A stretch of 64,000 bases of DNA from assembly GCF_037081715.1 (NCBI RefSeq), contig NZ_JAZDDH010000002.1, positions 248,001 to 312,000 on the forward strand, written 5' to 3'. The DNA is from Halalkalicoccus sp. CG83 (GTDB taxonomy: Archaea; Halobacteriota; Halobacteria; Halobacteriales; Halalkalicoccaceae). The position numbers were made by a program, and so were the translations under genes. Below the pieces are notes generated by a model. It was not told the DNA's origin and did not search any database. It saw only the letters and a program-made list of their open reading frames with translations. Below are positions 42,008 to 49,961 of the stretch, piece after piece. The first letter of the stretch is position 1; the number at the start of each line of letters is the position of its first letter.

Positions 42008-43246
42008 ATGGTTCGTGACTATCGACAGCTGCATGATCCCAACGCGGAGTACACCATGCGGGAGCTCTCCGCGGACACGATGGGCCTCAGCGCCAAGCGC
42101 GAGGGCGGACGCGACGTGAAGATCACGGACGTCCAGACGACGATGATCGACGGGAACTTCCCGTGGACGCTCGTGAGAATCTACACCGACGCGGGCGTCG
42201 TCGGTACCGGCGAGGCCTACTGGGGGGCGGGGATCCCCGAACTCATCGACCGAATGACGCCGTTTCTCGTCGGGGAGAACCCGCTCGACGTCGATCGACT
42301 GTTCGAGCACCTGATCCAGAAGATGTCGGGCGAGGGTTCGATCGGGGGCGTGACCGTCTCCGCCGTCTCCGGGATCGAGGTCGCGCTACACGACCTCGCT
42401 GGGAGAATCCTCGACGTGCCCGCCTACCAGCTTCTCGGCGGGAAGTACCGCGACGAGGTCCGCGTCTACTGTGACTGTCACGCCGGCGACGAGAGCGAGG
42501 CCGAATCCAACGCGGCGGAGGCCGAACGCGTCGTCGAGGAACTCGGCTACGACGCGTTGAAGTTCGACCTCGACGTGCCCAGCGGCCACGAGAAGGACCG
42601 CGCGAACCGCCACCTGAGCGACCGCGAGATCGACCACAAGGTCGAGATCGTCGAAGCGGTCACGGACGCCGTCGGCGACCGCGCTGACGTCGCCTTCGAC
42701 TGTCACTGGTCGTTCACAGGCGGGAGCGCCAAGCGTCTGGCGACGCGCCTCGAGGAGTATCCCATTTGGTGGCTCGAGGACCCCGTCCCGCCCGAGAACC
42801 ACGACATTCAGCGCGAGGTCACCCACGCGTCCTCGACGCCGATCGCCGCCGGCGAGAACGTCTACCGAAAGCATGGCCACCGATCGCTCGTCGACCAGCA
42901 GGCCGTCGACATCCTCGCGCCGGACATGCCAAAGGTGGGCGGCATGCGAGAGACGCGCAAGATCGCCGACTTCGCCGACACCTACTACATGCCGATCGCG
43001 ATGCACAACGTCTCCTCGCCCGTCGCGACGATGGGGAGCGCGCACGTCGCCACCGCGATTCCCAACTCGCTGGCGGTCGAGTACCACTCCTACCAGCTCG
43101 GCTGGTGGGAGGACCTCGTCGAGGAGGACGTGATCGAGGACGGCTACATCGAGATCCCCGAGAAACCCGGACTCGGCCTCACCCTCGATCTCGACGTCGT
43201 CGAGGAGCACATGGTCGAGGGCGAGGAGCTGTTCGATGAGGCGTGA
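42008..43246 (+). CDS. gnaD: Gluconate dehydratase, enolase superfamily (412 aa)
   Basis: Converts gluconate to 2-keto-3-deoxygluconate, the entry step of the haloarchaeal semiphosphorylative Entner-Doudoroff path. The N-terminal start MVRDYRQLHDPNAEYTMREL and KITDVQTTMIDGNFPWTLVR match haloarchaeal GnaD from memory. Metal ligands are DVAFDCHWSFTGG (Asp), WWLEDPVPPENH (Glu) and IAAGENVYRKHGH (Glu); a later His is in MPIAMHNVSSPVA. Its last codons (GluLeuPheAspGluAla) lie in the first unit of the downstream hairpin array. Confidence 0.87.
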   Translation: MVRDYRQLHDPNAEYTMRELSADTMGLSAKREGGRDVKITDVQTTMIDGNFPWTLVRIYTDAGVVGTGEAYWGAGIPELIDRMTPFLVGENPLDVDRLFEHLIQKMSGEGSIGGVTVSAVSGIEVALHDLAGRILDVPAYQLLGGKYRDEVRVYCDCHAGDESEAESNAAEAERVVEELGYDALKFDLDVPSGHEKDRANRHLSDREIDHKVEIVEAVTDAVGDRADVAFDCHWSFTGGSAKRLATRLEEYPIWWLEDPVPPENHDIQREVTHASSTPIAAGENVYRKHGHRSLVDQQAVDILAPDMPKVGGMRETRKIADFADTYYMPIAMHNVSSPVATMGSAHVATAIPNSLAVEYHSYQLGWWEDLVEEDVIEDGYIEIPEKPGLGLTLDLDVVEEHMVEGEELFDEA

Positions 43247-43395
43247 GCTTCATCGAGTTCGCTGAGCAGAGCTCAGCGGTGTTTGACGAAGCGTAGGCCT
43301 CGTCAAGCCAACGGATCTTCGATCCGTGCTGTTCGATGAGGCGTAGCCTCAGCGAGCCAGCAAACCGAAGGTTTGTGCTGTTCGATGAAACCGGC
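43228..43395. repeat. Array of short hairpins with a repeated GCTGTTCGATGAGGCGT unit
   Basis: GCTGTTCGATGAGGCGT occurs at 43228-43244, inside the gnaD end, and at 43328-43344, with partial copies at 43279-43295 and 43377-43388. Between them are hairpins: CGCTGAGC-AGA-GCTCAGCG (43260-43278), TTGACGA...TCGTCAA (43283-43306), ACGGATC-TTC-GATCCGT (43311-43327), GAGGC-GTA-GCCTC (43338-43350), CAAACC-GAA-GGTTTG (43361-43375). Three of the loops are GAA, AGA or TTC, and stems are near perfect. The order suggests repeat amplification. Confidence 0.75.
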
Positions 43396-43623
43396 GAGGA
43401 CGAGCCGATGTACGCGACGACGGGCATCAGCGACGACCTGATGGAGGCGACGAGGAAGGCGGTCCGACACATGATCGAGCACCTCGTGAGCGAGCGCGAC
43501 CTCACCCGTGAGGAGGCGTACATCCTCTGTTCGGCGGCGGTCGACCTGAAGCTCAGCGAGGTCGTCGACGCGCCGAACTGGACCGTCACCGCGTTCGTTC
43601 CCGAGAGCGTCTTCCCCGAGTAA
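43376..43623 (+). pseudogene. C-terminal remnant of an acetamidase/formamidase gene
   Basis: The frame reads MYATTGISDDLMEATRKAVR, then LTREEAYILCSAAVDLKLSE and NWTVTAFVPESVFPE. This is the C-terminal end of haloarchaeal acetamidase/formamidase-family enzymes, about 70 of roughly 320 residues. The rest is gone: upstream lies the hairpin array and gnaD, with no further match. An ATG exists at 43336 and 43408, so a small protein could be made, but it cannot be a working amidase. The sequence immediately before resembles the last repeat unit, so the deletion junction is in or near the array. Confidence 0.72.
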
Positions 43624-43625
43624 GG

Positions 43626-44135
43626 CTACAGTCCCAGTCGGTCAGCGATCCTCCGGCCCATCGTCCGCGCGTCGGGTTCGAGCACCTCGATCGCATCGTC
43701 GACCGCGATCGTTCCGGGCTCGACGACCGACGCACAGACCCCGCCGCGCTTGTTCTTCAGTGCGCGAGCGACCCCCTTCTCGCCGGCGACCTGCTCGACG
43801 TGGGCACACGGCGGACGCGGACGCGTTCCCCGCAGCACGCTCTCGCCGACCGAGAAGGTAGCGCCCAGCAGGTCGTGGACCGCGACGCCACGGGTGACGA
43901 CGTTCCGGCGGTGGCGGCCGTCTGAGAGGTCGATGTCGAACTCCTCGCGTATCTCCTCGATCGCCTCCGTCTCGATCAGCGTCACCTCACAGACGTCGAA
44001 CGGCGAGTAATAGCCATCTCCCGTCCGATATCGGTCGCCCTCTAGCCCGCCCTCGAGGGCCTCGACCGACTCGAGCGACTCCATCGGCGCGGAGTCCTCG
44101 CGTGCGATGAACAGCTGTTCGACGATTCCGTCCAT
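43626..44135 (-). CDS. MOSC domain protein (169 aa)
   Basis: MOSC domains bind molybdenum cofactor or move sulphur from a Cys. The core is VEALEGGLEGDRYRTGDG, SDGRHRRNVVTRGVAVHDLL (residues about 71-90) and TRPRPPCAHVEQVAGEKGVA, where Cys110 sits in the usual GxxRxPC-like loop and is the candidate active residue. ATG 44135 (MDGIVEQLFIARED) is used. It is the last of three closely spaced minus-strand genes with the Cys-Cys membrane protein and DUF3179, suggesting joint work in sulphur or metal handling. Confidence 0.87.
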   Translation of the reverse strand: MDGIVEQLFIAREDSAPMESLESVEALEGGLEGDRYRTGDGYYSPFDVCEVTLIETEAIEEIREEFDIDLSDGRHRRNVVTRGVAVHDLLGATFSVGESVLRGTRPRPPCAHVEQVAGEKGVARALKNKRGGVCASVVEPGTIAVDDAIEVLEPDARTMGRRIADRLGL

Positions 44136-44180
44136 GTCGACTGATACGTTCGTCGCGTCGATAACGCTTCGGACCCGCTC

Positions 44181-44819
44181 TCACACCGGCGACGTGGTGT
44201 CGTCATCGAGGACCGTCGGATCGATTCGTGTAGCGACGTAGAGCAGGCTGACGAGCAGCGCTACGACGCCGATCGGCAGCAGCCAGACGAACAGCGAGAG
44301 CACCAGTGCGCTCGCCTGGATTCCGAGCACGATCAGGACCACCGGGGCACAGCAGGCCGTCCCCGACAGTAGCGCCGGCACCGACGCCAGCAGTCCGGTC
44401 CCGGCGCCGATCCCGCAGGATCTCGGTTGTGTCACCGCTAGATACGACAGCGCGAGGTTGAGCCCGACCAACGACGACAGGCCCAGACCGAGCAGGAGGT
44501 TCACCGGCGAAAAGAGGTAGCGGGTGACTCCGAGGTCGACGATGGCGACTCCCTCGTAGGCGAACGGCCCCGGTCCCGGCTCGAACGCACGCGAGAGGGG
44601 CTCCTCGACGACGACCAGCCCCGTCCCGATACCGGGCCGTATCGCCAGATCACCGATGGCGTACAGGAAGCCCACCAGGTAGACGAGGGTCACGACGCCG
44701 AAGACGGTCGCCGCGTCGCGACGCCGCAGCGCGCCGCGGCTCGCCATACCGGTCTGCCGAACCCAGCCGCCGAGTCGCGAGGTCGCCGCCATCAGTACGC
44801 TCGTCGGTTTGACGCTCAT
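44181..44819 (-). CDS. Membrane protein with a MerT-like Cys-Cys segment (212 aa)
   Basis: Five or so transmembrane helices. The conserved-looking region GLLASVPALLSGTACCAPVV (about residues 142-161) with adjacent Cys155 and Cys156 in a helix resembles the CC motif of MerT-type or related thiol-metal transporters, though overall similarity is not shown. A further Cys is at QPRSCGIGA. The start ATG 44819 lies one base after the DUF3179 gene ends, and the MOSC gene follows 45 bases later. Function unknown, maybe passage of a metal or sulphur species. Confidence 0.72.
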   Translation of the reverse strand: MSVKPTSVLMAATSRLGGWVRQTGMASRGALRRRDAATVFGVVTLVYLVGFLYAIGDLAIRPGIGTGLVVVEEPLSRAFEPGPGPFAYEGVAIVDLGVTRYLFSPVNLLLGLGLSSLVGLNLALSYLAVTQPRSCGIGAGTGLLASVPALLSGTACCAPVVLIVLGIQASALVLSLFVWLLPIGVVALLVSLLYVATRIDPTVLDDDTTSPV

Positions 44820-44820
44820 T

Positions 44821-45963
44821 TCAGGCCTGGAGTGCGCTATCGGGGTAGAAGCCCGCCCACGCGAACCACATCGCGTCGAAGGCGTTCACCCGCTCGAGCG
44901 GGAATCCGTCCGGATCGTACCGTTCGTCGCCGACGGCGTAGCTCCCCTCCCCGTCGATCGAGACGTCCCCGTCGTCGGGGTTCCGGTAGACGTAGCCCGT
45001 ATCCAGGGTCGGATCGTGGGCGATCAGGTACGGCGTCCCACCGACGTCGCCCTCGATCAACCCCTCGCTGCGGAGGCGTTCCTTTCCGAACGCGATCGGG
45101 CCGTCAGCCCCCCGCATCCCGATCACGACCTCCTTCGGATCGAGGCGATCGTCCTCGTTCATCACGCCGAACATCGAGTCGCCGTCGGCGTAGTAGCCCG
45201 ATCGGGGACCGTACGAGCCGTAGGGGTCGTTGCCGTAGTCACGGGCGTAGCCGGTCCGCTCGGTCACCGCCGTCGTCCCCGGATGGGCCTCCCTCCAGCG
45301 ACCCCAGGTGGTCCACGTGATCGGAAACTCCCGGAGCGCTCTCCCTTCGAGCGGGCCGTCGATCGCGGTCCTGAGCACCTGCGGCCACCGGCTCTCCGTC
45401 CCGCGGTCGTACATGATCAGGTTGCTGTTGACGAGGTCGCCGGAGACGCCGAACGTGGTCGATCCGCGCTCGTATCCGATCGCCGTACCGGTCAGCGGAC
45501 AGTAGGTCACCGAGATCGGCGTCCCGCCCAGCTCGTCGTTGACGATCTCGTGCCAAACGAGGACGTGCTGTGGGTAGGCGCGGGCCTTCCCGTCGAGTTC
45601 GACGCCGAAGACGACGTCACCTGGCTCCATCAGGCCGTCCCCGCCTTCGGCGTCATCGATCGCGGGATCGTCGATCGCGGGGATCCCGTCCTGGTCGACG
45701 CCGCTGGAGCGTGCGTTTCGCTCGAAGGCCGCCAGCTCGTCCGCGAGTTCGACCTTCGGCTCGCGGGTGGGCGGCTCGCCCTCGGTGCCCGGCAACTCCT
45801 CGTCCGTGTCGGAGGGATCTCCGTTCGCGGCCCCGTCCCCGTCGGCGTCACGTGGCTCGTCCCTCGTTCCGCCGCTGCCGGTACAGCCGGCAAGTGCCGC
45901 GATGCCGACCCCGGCGAGGAATCGACGGCGGTCGAGCCGGCGATTCGGGATACGATCGCTCAT
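44821..45963 (-). CDS. DUF3179 domain lipoprotein (380 aa)
   Basis: The N-terminus is a Tat lipoprotein signal (NRRLDRRRFLAGVGIAAL) with the lipobox LAGC and Cys27, so it should face the outside of the cell. After an Asp/Gly/Pro-rich linker comes the DUF3179 domain: EPGDVVFGVELDGKARAYP, VLVWHEIVNDELGGTPISV, TYCPLTGTAIGYERG, with Cys in the last motif. The domain is widespread but has no proven biochemistry. It is the first gene of the operon-like trio with the CC membrane protein and MOSC. Confidence 0.87.
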   Translation of the reverse strand: MSDRIPNRRLDRRRFLAGVGIAALAGCTGSGGTRDEPRDADGDGAANGDPSDTDEELPGTEGEPPTREPKVELADELAAFERNARSSGVDQDGIPAIDDPAIDDAEGGDGLMEPGDVVFGVELDGKARAYPQHVLVWHEIVNDELGGTPISVTYCPLTGTAIGYERGSTTFGVSGDLVNSNLIMYDRGTESRWPQVLRTAIDGPLEGRALREFPITWTTWGRWREAHPGTTAVTERTGYARDYGNDPYGSYGPRSGYYADGDSMFGVMNEDDRLDPKEVVIGMRGADGPIAFGKERLRSEGLIEGDVGGTPYLIAHDPTLDTGYVYRNPDDGDVSIDGEGSYAVGDERYDPDGFPLERVNAFDAMWFAWAGFYPDSALQA

Positions 45964-46143
45964 ACCGTCAACTACGGCAGGACGTACGGTTATGGCTACG
46001 TCGGCTGTGTGTCACCGATACACGACCCGCTGGACCGTCGCTGAGAACGTCCTGCGGTCGGACGGTGTGATCCGTCCGAGTGGACACAAGGCCGGGATGG
46101 AACGGATCGGTCGTCCCGACGTCCCCGTCGACGATCGGGCCGA

Positions 46144-46479
46144 TCAGTCGTCGCCGGCGCTCCTGCTGACGGTGTGGGTCGCGTTCTCGTCGACCGTGAT
46201 GCTCGGCGGGTATTTGCCACGATCGAGTTTGAGATCCGACTGTGGCCGGGCCATGCAGGTGAGCGCGAACCGCTCCGACTCCTCGTCGGTCAGTCCTCGC
46301 GCGGCGGGTTGGGTCACCTCGCCCTCGAGGATCTCGGCCGAGCAGGCGAGACACATCCCCACGCGACAGGAGTACTCCTGGGCGATTCCCTCCTCGATGC
46401 ACCGCGAAAGGACGGTCCGTTTCTCGGAGACCTCGATGGTCTCGCCCGTGCCGACGAACTCGACGGTGTAGGTGGCCAT
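46144..46479 (-). CDS. [2Fe-2S] ferredoxin (111 aa)
   Basis: Plant-type ferredoxin with the cluster cysteines Cys38, Cys43, Cys46 and Cys75 (YSCRVGMCLACSAEI and FALTCMARPQSD). It is short and lacks the acidic N-terminal domain of the major haloarchaeal ferredoxin. ATG 46479 (MATYTVEFVG) is used. It is divergently transcribed from the geranylgeranyl reductase gene (112-bp spacer with TATA-like boxes for both), which points to a role as its electron donor. Confidence 0.91.
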   Translation of the reverse strand: MATYTVEFVGTGETIEVSEKRTVLSRCIEEGIAQEYSCRVGMCLACSAEILEGEVTQPAARGLTDEESERFALTCMARPQSDLKLDRGKYPPSITVDENATHTVSRSAGDD

Positions 46480-46590
46480 GGCATGGCCTACGGGGAATCG
46501 ACGCAAAACCTTTTATCTCCCGTCGTGTCGGGGACGAGACGACCGGATTCGACCTAAAGCGTTTTGGCCGTACGCCCGACACGAACGAAC
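46480..46590. promoter_or_regulatory. Divergent promoter region, ferredoxin and geranylgeranyl reductase
   Basis: GATAAAAGG on the minus strand (46509-46517) is a TATA box for the ferredoxin, about 34 nt before its ATG. On the plus strand, CGTTTTGGC (46560-46568) is a TATA-like box 26 nt before the reductase ATG at 46591. They share one intergenic region, allowing coordinated expression. Confidence 0.55.
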
Positions 46591-47958
46591 ATGACCACAC
46601 GCGAAGTCGACGTCGCCGTCGTTGGAGCCGGGACGGCGGGCTGTTACGCCGCCGCGACGATCGCGAGCGCGGGGTACGAGGTGCTCGTGCTCGAACGGAA
46701 GGACGAGACTGAGGCGGGCCACATCGCTTGCGGGGACGCGCTGAAGGGCGCGGACCAGTTTCCCGAGTCGATCCCCCGCTCGAAGCTCGACGCCTCGATG
46801 ACGAACACCGAGGTGGACCACGGCCGGTTCGAACTCCCCCAGCACGACACCGTCCTCGAGATCCCCGTCCCGGGAGAGCTCGCGGTGATCGACCGCTGGG
46901 AGTACGGCCAGGCGATCATCGAGGGGGCCGAGGAGGCCGGCGCGGAGTTCAGCTACGACACCGTCGTCCAGGACGTGCTTCAGGAGGAGGGACGGGTCAC
47001 CGGCGTCCGGGGGCGGCGCAAGGGCGACCCGATCACCGTCGAGGCGGCGGTGACGATCGACGCGGCGGGCGCGCTCTCGCTCCTTCAGGACAAGGCGGAC
47101 CTCGAGGAGGCGACGTTCGACACCAACGTCAGCTACTCGCAGTTCTGTTCCGCGTATCGGGAGATCGTCCACGTCGAGGAGGAGGTCGAGTGGAAGGACG
47201 CGCTGGTCTTCAAGCCGACCAAGCGCGCCGCGGGCTACCTCTGGTACTTCCCCCGAACGGGCACGGAGATCAACGCCGGCGTGGGCTTCCAGATGAGCGA
47301 GGAGCCGATGAAGCTCGTCGACGACCTCAAACGCGACCTCCGGAACCGTCCCGAGTTCGAGAACGCGACCGTGGCGGACAAGCTCGGTGCGGCGTTGCCC
47401 ACCCGCCGGCCGTACGACTCGGGGGTCGCCCCGGGGTTGATCGCCGCCGGCGACGCGGCGGGCCACATCAACCCCACGACCGGCGGCGGGATCGCCGGCG
47501 CGGCCTACGCCGGCGAGTACGCCGGCGAGCAGACAATCCGCGCGATCGAGACCGGCAGTACGGACGAGGACGCCCTCTGGCACTACAACGAGCGCGTGAT
47601 GGACCACTTCGGCGCTCGCTACGCCGCCCTCGACGTCTACAACGTGATGGCGACGGCGGTCGACGTCGACGAACTCACCAACCTGCTGGTCTCGCTCCCC
47701 GGCGAGAACCTCGCCGAGGCGCTCTACTCCGGCAGCACGGAGATCGGCTGGAAGCTCAAGCTCCAGGCCGCGGTGAAGACCTTCGGCTACTGGGGGACGA
47801 TCCTGGACTTCTACAAGACGAAGCGGCTCGCCGACGAACTGCTCGAACACTACGAGGGCTACCCCGACCGTCCCGCGAGCCTCGAACCCTGGCAGCGCGA
47901 GCGTGACGAGATCATGGAGCGGATCTACGAGACGACCGGCGCCGAGGCGAAGTACTGA
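46591..47958 (+). CDS. Geranylgeranyl reductase family protein (455 aa)
   Basis: FAD-dependent reductase of isoprenoid double bonds; the archaeal type saturates the geranylgeranyl chains of membrane lipids. The Rossmann motif is DVAVVGAGTAGCYAAATIAS, the family Cys is in HIACGDALKGADQ, and the C-terminal FAD site is LIAAGDAAGHINPTTGGGIA. Full length at 455 residues. ATG 46591 (MTTREVDVA) is used. The divergent [2Fe-2S] ferredoxin probably supplies electrons. A decayed paralogue lies at 23830-24202. Confidence 0.92.
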   Translation: MTTREVDVAVVGAGTAGCYAAATIASAGYEVLVLERKDETEAGHIACGDALKGADQFPESIPRSKLDASMTNTEVDHGRFELPQHDTVLEIPVPGELAVIDRWEYGQAIIEGAEEAGAEFSYDTVVQDVLQEEGRVTGVRGRRKGDPITVEAAVTIDAAGALSLLQDKADLEEATFDTNVSYSQFCSAYREIVHVEEEVEWKDALVFKPTKRAAGYLWYFPRTGTEINAGVGFQMSEEPMKLVDDLKRDLRNRPEFENATVADKLGAALPTRRPYDSGVAPGLIAAGDAAGHINPTTGGGIAGAAYAGEYAGEQTIRAIETGSTDEDALWHYNERVMDHFGARYAALDVYNVMATAVDVDELTNLLVSLPGENLAEALYSGSTEIGWKLKLQAAVKTFGYWGTILDFYKTKRLADELLEHYEGYPDRPASLEPWQRERDEIMERIYETTGAEAKY

Positions 47959-48181
47959 GCCCTCGCCACGCCGTCGAGGTTCGTCCGTCCGCTCCGTCGC
48001 CTCGCCGAACGTGGACCGAACGCGCTCGGTCCCGTATCGCCGCCGAAGTCGGTGTGTCGATCCTGTGAACGAGATCACGTGTGTACATTCCTACCAGTCG
48101 GAAGGCGACGGATGCGTGCGGTTAGGGGGAGAAGAGGTCCCCTCGTCTAGGTGGTTTGTAGCCGCTCAACGCAGCGCTGGA

Positions 48182-48189
48182 GTTTATAC
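48182..48189 (+). promoter_or_regulatory. TATA box for the DoxX-like gene pair
   Basis: GTTTATAC, centred about 30 nt before ATG 48216, so the first gene of the pair has a leader of only a few nucleotides. The 257 bp before it show no gene. Confidence 0.6.
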
Positions 48190-48215
48190 CTGTCTCGCCG
48201 TCTGTCCACTCGACC

Positions 48216-48716
48216 ATGAGCGCAGATCCGACTGACGGTGGCTCTACGGGCCCGTTACAGGGGGCCGCCACCGGTATACGCGACGACCTCACACGGCTGG
48301 ATAGCGCGTTCGAATCGTGGCTCTCGCGCCACGGCGTCCCGGTCCTCAGATACGCCCTCGCGGCCGTGTTCTTCTGGTTCGGGATCGTCAAGCCGCTCGG
48401 CATCAGCCCGGCGAACCCCGTCGTCTACCACGGCGTCTTCTTCCTCCCGTTCGACCTCTTCTTCCCCATCCTGGGCTGGTGGGAGGCGCTCGTCGGCGTC
48501 GGACTGCTGTTCGACCGCACGGTCCGCTACGCGGTCTACCTGATGGTGTTCCAGATGCTCGGGACGATGATCCCCCTGTTCACCACGCCCTGGATGACGT
48601 TCGTCGACTGGCCGTTCGTCCCCTCCGAGGTGGGCGCCTACATCATCAAGAACTGGGTGCTCCTGAGCGGCGGACTCGTCGTGCTGAGCATAGTCGACCT
48701 AGAGGAGGAGCGATGA
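48216..48716 (+). CDS. DoxX-like membrane protein, copy 1 (166 aa)
   Basis: A small four-helix membrane protein resembling DoxX/DoxD and DUF417-like proteins, linked to quinone or thiosulphate oxidation in some archaea but often of unknown role. A conserved-looking first helix is LRYALAAVFFWFGIVKPLG, then FDLFFPILGWWEALVGVGLL and the loop EVGAYIIKNWVLLSGGL. The next gene starts inside its stop codon (ATGA at 48713), so the two copies are co-translated and may form a heterodimer. Confidence 0.8.
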   Translation: MSADPTDGGSTGPLQGAATGIRDDLTRLDSAFESWLSRHGVPVLRYALAAVFFWFGIVKPLGISPANPVVYHGVFFLPFDLFFPILGWWEALVGVGLLFDRTVRYAVYLMVFQMLGTMIPLFTTPWMTFVDWPFVPSEVGAYIIKNWVLLSGGLVVLSIVDLEEER

Positions 48717-49183
48717 GCCGTGCGCGTCCACGGCGGCTCGAGTCCTCGCTCGCGTCGGCACGCGAGGTCGAGCAGTGGTTCCTCTCGTTCGTCCAGGACC
48801 ACAGCCTCGCCTTCCTCCGGTACTCGATGGTGATCGTCTTCGTCTGGTTCGGGCTGTTGACCGCGGCGGGCGTCAGCGAGACGGCGGGGCTGGTCGCCAC
48901 GGCGTTCGGATCCGTCCCGTCCGACCTCTTCCTCATCGGGCTGGGCGGCTGGGAGGTCGCGATCGGGCTGGCGCTGCTGTGGCGGCGAACGGTGCGGCTC
49001 GCGGTCGCGCTGCTGATGATACACGCGAGCGTGATGATGCTGCCGCTGGCGCTGTTCCCACACGAGACGTTCACCCACTTCCCGTACGCCCCGTCGTTCG
49101 AGGGGGTGTACATCATCAAGGACTGGGTAGTGCTCGGGAGCGCGATGGTCGTCGGCGGGCGCCTCGACGAGACGACGGACTGA
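48713..49183 (+). CDS. DoxX-like membrane protein, copy 2 (156 aa)
   Basis: A paralogue of the preceding protein: LRYSMVIVFVWFGLLTAAG, then FLIGLGGWEVAIGLALLWRR and EGVYIIKDWVVLGSAMVV, matching the first copy helix by helix (IIK-W and G-W-E residues shared). Start ATG 48713 overlaps the previous stop, and the predicted hypothetical protein follows 12 bases later. Tandem pairs of such proteins suggest a two-chain complex. Confidence 0.78.
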   Translation: MSRARPRRLESSLASAREVEQWFLSFVQDHSLAFLRYSMVIVFVWFGLLTAAGVSETAGLVATAFGSVPSDLFLIGLGGWEVAIGLALLWRRTVRLAVALLMIHASVMMLPLALFPHETFTHFPYAPSFEGVYIIKDWVVLGSAMVVGGRLDETTD

Positions 49184-49195
49184 GCACACACGATC

Positions 49196-49729
49196 ATGAC
49201 CGACCCAGAGAGCACAGCTCGCGGCGATCGACTTCGTGAGCGCATCCACGACTGGAACCGGCCTACCGACGCCGCCGATACCGACATCGAACGGCAGATC
49301 GACGAGACCGGCCGTATCACCTACCGGTGCGTCGACGCGAGTAACGACTCCGGGGACCGTCGTTCGACGGACGTCCCCCGTCCCGCGGTGTCCGACGAGG
49401 AGCTGGATGCGTGGCGGAGCGGGACGACCGGGCTGTCGCCCGAGGACGCCGACCGGCTGTGGCAGTGGTACAACGACGTCTACGAGACGGCCCTCGTCAA
49501 CGGCAACCGAACGCGTGGCGTTCGGGCGTTCTTCGAGCGAAGCGCGCTGTTCCCCTGGCGGACAGCGACGCGTGGAAGACACCGATACGACAGCGCGAGA
49601 TCCACGCTGCCCTCCGAGTGGGCGGAGTGGGTGATCGACGTCACCGTCACCCAATCCGACGTGAACCGGGACGACCTGCTGGTCGAACGGCAGGGGCCGG
49701 CGGACGTCCCCCGTCCCACGACTCGGTGA
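49196..49729 (+). CDS. Hypothetical protein downstream of the DoxX pair (177 aa)
   Basis: An acidic, Arg-containing soluble protein with no recognised domain. Segments such as LSPEDADRLWQWYNDVYETA (residues about 80-99) are helical, and the C-terminus EWAEWVIDVTVTQSDVNRDD is mixed. Translation starts at ATG 49196, 12 bases behind the second DoxX gene, so it is probably co-transcribed. It may be a partner of the pair or unrelated. It is not low complexity, and its codon usage looks like its neighbours. Confidence 0.6.
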   Translation: MTDPESTARGDRLRERIHDWNRPTDAADTDIERQIDETGRITYRCVDASNDSGDRRSTDVPRPAVSDEELDAWRSGTTGLSPEDADRLWQWYNDVYETALVNGNRTRGVRAFFERSALFPWRTATRGRHRYDSARSTLPSEWAEWVIDVTVTQSDVNRDDLLVERQGPADVPRPTTR

Positions 49730-49961
49730 CGGTCCGATCGAGCCGTCGAACGCCGGTCCGTCGCGCTCAGCACGATCGACGCGGTTCCACATGACCGACG
49801 ATCGTCATCGGCGCTCGATCGGTCCGTAGCGATACAAGTATTTCCTGATAGTTGACTAATTATAAGTGGTTGACGTGTGTTTCGGGGAACGCCGACGGGG
49901 ATCGGCGTCCGTACGTACCGAGCAGGGCCGTACCGGAGAGACGTCTCCGTCGGAACAACCC

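Noticed and set aside
43228-43395. CRISPR array
   Set aside because: The repeats are irregular hairpins of 13-19 bp with no equal spacers and no cas genes are in the window.
47903-48235. 110-codon plus-strand frame between the reductase and the DoxX pair
   Set aside because: Ser/Arg/Cys-rich, overlaps both neighbours, and the clear TATA box at 48182-48189 lies inside it. I see no gene in this 257-bp spacer.
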